Positions 5,507 through 7,430 of a stretch of 7,430 nucleotides of DNA are shown here, piece by piece. The stretch lies in assembly GCA_963205465.1 (NCBI GenBank), contig CAUJKG010000362.1, positions 1-7,430 of the forward strand. Direction: 5' to 3'. A program made the translations under genes and the position numbers. Each line of letters starts with the position of its first letter. Position 1 is the stretch's first letter. Under the pieces are notes generated by a model. That model searched no databases and was not told the DNA's origin. It saw only the letters and a program-made list of their open reading frames with translations. This stretch comes from Pseudomonadota bacterium (GTDB lineage Bacteria > Pseudomonadota > Alphaproteobacteria > Rhizobiales > Xanthobacteraceae).

Positions 5507-6109
5507 CTAGACTCCGTTTTTCGCCGCCCACTCCATCGCCATCTCCAGACGATCGTTCCCCCAGAACAATTCGCCGTCTGCCGTGACGAAGGCCGGCGCG
5601 CCGAAGATGCCGTGCTTCCGTGCGGCTTCGGTTTCGTTCCGCAAAAGATCCTTCACGGGCTGCGTGTTGACCTTCTCGAATAGTTTCGCGGCGTCTTCGC
5701 CGAGCATCCGGAGAATCTTCCCAATCACTTTGGTATCGGAAATATCCGCGCCTCCCGCGAATTCGGCGTCATAGACCGCGCGCGAAAAGGCGGCGCGCAA
5801 CTCGCCGGTGAAGCAGAGCGCGACGCGCGCCGGCAGGATCGAATAGGCCGGAAAGGTCTTCGGCATCCTGAATGGGGGCAGCCCATCCGCCTCGCAGATC
5901 CGCTCCAGATCGCGGATCATGTAGCGGCCCTTCTCCGGATAGATATTGAAGGGCGAGGTCTCCCACCCTTGCGCCTTGAAGACGGGCCCTAACAGAAACG
6001 GCCGCCAGTTCACTTCCACGTCGTAATCGAGCGCAAGATCGTCGATCCGCATGGCGGCCGGGTAGGAATAGGTCGAGGCGAATTCGTAGAAGAAGTCGAG
6101 CTTGGCCAA
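5507..6109 (-). CDS. 2-hydroxychromene-2-carboxylate isomerase / DsbA-family oxidoreductase (GST kappa-like)
   Basis: A 200-residue thioredoxin-fold protein of the HCCA isomerase (NahD) / kappa glutathione transferase group, with the normal family length. The N-terminus, LDFFYEFASTYSYPAAMR, carries Ser12 at the position of the glutathione-activating serine (Ser11 in NahD, Ser16 in kappa GST) instead of a CxxC pair, which argues against disulfide exchange. The helical insertion contains GPVFKAQGW and FPAYSILPARVAL, and the C-terminal half has the cis-proline loop GIFGAPAFV (Pro172) and LFWGNDRLEM, both typical. It is cytoplasmic (no signal peptide). No aromatic-degradation genes are nearby, so glutathione-dependent isomerisation or conjugation is a family-level guess. 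Start: TTG at 6109-6107 with GGAAG six bases upstream; between it and an in-frame stop 20 codons upstream there is no ATG or GTG. It is divergent from argG. Confidence 0.88.
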   Translation of the reverse strand: MAKLDFFYEFASTYSYPAAMRIDDLALDYDVEVNWRPFLLGPVFKAQGWETSPFNIYPEKGRYMIRDLERICEADGLPPFRMPKTFPAYSILPARVALCFTGELRAAFSRAVYDAEFAGGADISDTKVIGKILRMLGEDAAKLFEKVNTQPVKDLLRNETEAARKHGIFGAPAFVTADGELFWGNDRLEMAMEWAAKNGV

Positions 6110-6121
6110 CGGAAGCTTCCG

Positions 6122-6137
6122 ATTCTGCGGACAGAAT
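6122..6137. promoter_or_regulatory. Perfect dyad upstream of argG and in the isomerase leader
   Basis: ATTCTG (6122-6127) and CAGAAT (6132-6137) form an exact six-base inverted repeat with a four-base centre. On the plus strand it ends eight bases before the candidate argG -35 element, where an operator could sit. On the minus strand it would form an RNA hairpin with loop UCCG one base before the ribosome site of the isomerase gene. It does not resemble the ArgR box. Its function is unknown. Confidence 0.3.
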
Positions 6138-6145
6138 AGCGCGGC

Positions 6146-6173
6146 TTGCGATCGGCCATAAGCCGCCTATAAC
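6146..6173 (+). promoter_or_regulatory. Candidate argG promoter
   Basis: TTGCGA at 6146-6151 and TATAAC at 6168-6173, spaced by 16 bases, resemble a housekeeping promoter; transcription would begin near 6180 with a leader of about 26 bases before the argG ATG. On the opposite strand TTGGCA (6192-6187) and TATAGG (6171-6166), spaced by 15 bases, could serve the isomerase gene and would share the same TATA bases, so the two promoters may compete. Pattern matching only. Confidence 0.4.
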
Positions 6174-6205
6174 TCCCCGAAATTCCTGCCAAACGGGGCG
6201 CCGCA

Positions 6206-7430
6206 ATGGCCAAAGACGTAAAGAAAGTAGTGCTCGCCTATTCCGGCGGCCTCGACACCTCGATCATCCTGAAGTGGCTGCAAACCACCTATGGCTGCGA
6301 AGTGGTGACCTTCACCGCCGACCTCGGCCAGGGCGGCGAGCTCGCCCCCGCGCGCGAAAAGGCGCTGCGCGCCGGCATCAAGGAAGAAAACATCTTCATC
6401 GAGGACGTGCGCGAGGAATTCGTGCGCGACTACGTCTTCCCGATGTTCCGCGCCAACGCCCAGTATGAAGGGCTGTATCTGCTCGGCACCTCGATCGCGC
6501 GTCCCTTGATCGCAAAGAAGCAGATCGAGATCGCGAGGAAGACCGGCGCCGATGCCGTCAGCCATGGCGCAACCGGCAAGGGTAACGATCAGGTCCGCTT
6601 CGAGCTCGGCTATTACGCGCTGGAGCCCGGCATCAAGATCATCGCGCCCTGGCGCGAATGGGAGTTCAAAGGCCGCGAAGATTTGTTGAACTTCGCGCGC
6701 AACCACCAGATCACCATCACCAAGGACAAGGAAGGCGAGTCGCCCTTCTCGGTCGACGCCAACCTTCTGCACTCGTCTTCGGAAGGCAAGGTGCTGGAAG
6801 ACCCGAACGTGGAAGCGCCGAACATCGTCTATCAGCGCACCATCTCGCCGATGGAAGCGCCGGATAAACCGACCACCGTGACGATCGGCTTTGAAAAGGG
6901 TGACGCCGTTTCCATCGACGGCATGAAGCTCTCGCCGGCAACGCTGCTGACCAAGCTCAACGAACTCGGCCACGACAACGGCATCGGCCGCCTCGACCTC
7001 GTCGAGAACCGCTTCGTCGGCATGAAATCGCGCGGCGTGTACGAAACGCCGGGCGGAACGATTTTGCTCGCTGCGCATCGCGCGATCGAGAGCATCACGC
7101 TCGACCGCGGTGCCGCGCATCTCAAAGACGAGATCATGCCGCGCTATGCGGAGCTGATCTATAACGGCTTCTGGTTTGCGCCCGAGCGCGAGATGCTGCA
7201 GGCGCTGATCGACAAGAGCCAGGAGTTTGTCGCCGGCGAGGTCACGGTCAAGCTCTACAAGGGCTCGGCCAATGTCATCGCGCGCAGCTCGCCTTTTTCG
7301 CTCTACAACCTGGACCTCGTGACCTTCGAGGAGGGCGCGGTGGCCTATGATCATCACGACGCCGAGGGCTTCATCCGGCTCAACGGGCTCCGCCTCAAGA
7401 CCTATGCGGCGCGCCGGCTGGCGACAAAGC
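6206..7430 (+). CDS. argG: Argininosuccinate synthase (3' end cut by window)
   Basis: ArgG joins citrulline and aspartate using ATP, the penultimate step of arginine synthesis, in the cytoplasm as a homotetramer. 408 codons are present with no stop; the family is typically about 400-410 residues in this subgroup, so only a few residues should be missing. The N-terminal ATP pyrophosphatase P-loop is AYSGGLDTS (11-19). The substrate-binding segment HGATGKGNDQVRFE starts at His120, and SVDANLLHSSSEG and GIGRLDLVENRFVGMKSR are the usual synthase-domain motifs. Start: ATG at 6206 gives MAKDVKKVVLAYSGG, the standard N-terminus; the ribosome site is weak (GGGG at 6195-6198). The gene is divergent from the isomerase gene across 96 bases holding the candidate promoters. 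Confidence 0.97.
   Translation, partial: MAKDVKKVVLAYSGGLDTSIILKWLQTTYGCEVVTFTADLGQGGELAPAREKALRAGIKEENIFIEDVREEFVRDYVFPMFRANAQYEGLYLLGTSIARPLIAKKQIEIARKTGADAVSHGATGKGNDQVRFELGYYALEPGIKIIAPWREWEFKGREDLLNFARNHQITITKDKEGESPFSVDANLLHSSSEGKVLEDPNVEAPNIVYQRTISPMEAPDKPTTVTIGFEKGDAVSIDGMKLSPATLLTKLNELGHDNGIGRLDLVENRFVGMKSRGVYETPGGTILLAAHRAIESITLDRGAAHLKDEIMPRYAELIYNGFWFAPEREMLQALIDKSQEFVAGEVTVKLYKGSANVIARSSPFSLYNLDLVTFEEGAVAYDHHDAEGFIRLNGLRLKTYAARRLATK

Noticed and set aside
6167..7357. 396-codon open frame on the minus strand opposite argG
   Set aside because: It mirrors the codon bias of argG in GC-rich DNA; the translation has no recognisable domain, and argG is unambiguous.
1..7430. Mobile element, CRISPR array, defence system or novel gene cluster
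   Set aside because: No direct-repeat array, transposase, integrase, nuclease or reverse transcriptase motif was found; all genes but one match conserved housekeeping or common families.

Overview
The window looks like ordinary chromosomal core sequence from an alphaproteobacterium, most likely of the order Hyphomicrobiales (Rhizobiales), near the Nitrobacteraceae/Xanthobacteraceae. The support is its GC-rich, strongly codon-biased genes, an IalB-family envelope protein directly upstream of rlmN and argG, and two copies of an intergenic palindrome built on catggccgggcttg, a type I recall as common in Bradyrhizobium-like genomes. I see no transposase, phage gene, tRNA, rRNA, CRISPR array or toxin/defence cassette. 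Genes cover nearly everything; the longest gap is about 184 bases (3025-3208).

Layout. (1) At the left edge, the start of a YbbA/LolD-type ABC ATPase on the minus strand faces a TesA-like secreted SGNH esterase on the plus strand, the same divergent pairing as ybbA/tesA in E. coli; here the two start codons share the bases CATG. (2) Behind tesA follow thpR (RNA 2',3'-cyclic phosphodiesterase) and a small DUF1232 (YkvA-type) membrane protein. (3) A hairpin repeat fills the 35 bases between the DUF1232 gene and a convergent zinc-free NADPH:quinone reductase-like gene. (4) A second plus-strand operon carries an IalB-family periplasmic protein with a lysine-rich linker, rlmN (joined by an ATGA overlap) and an unrecognised multi-pass membrane protein. 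(5) A second copy of the hairpin repeat separates that operon from a convergent 2-hydroxychromene-2-carboxylate isomerase/DsbA-like gene that starts with TTG. (6) Divergent from it, argG (argininosuccinate synthase) runs off the right edge only a few residues short of its expected end.

The genes do not form one pathway: they cover lipid/ester hydrolysis and envelope export, RNA repair or processing, redox chemistry, ribosome modification and arginine synthesis. I found no convincing undescribed system. The items most worth a second look are the paired palindromic repeats at both convergent junctions, the fully overlapping divergent starts of ybbA and tesA, the coupling of a secreted protein to RlmN, and a perfect dyad upstream of argG.
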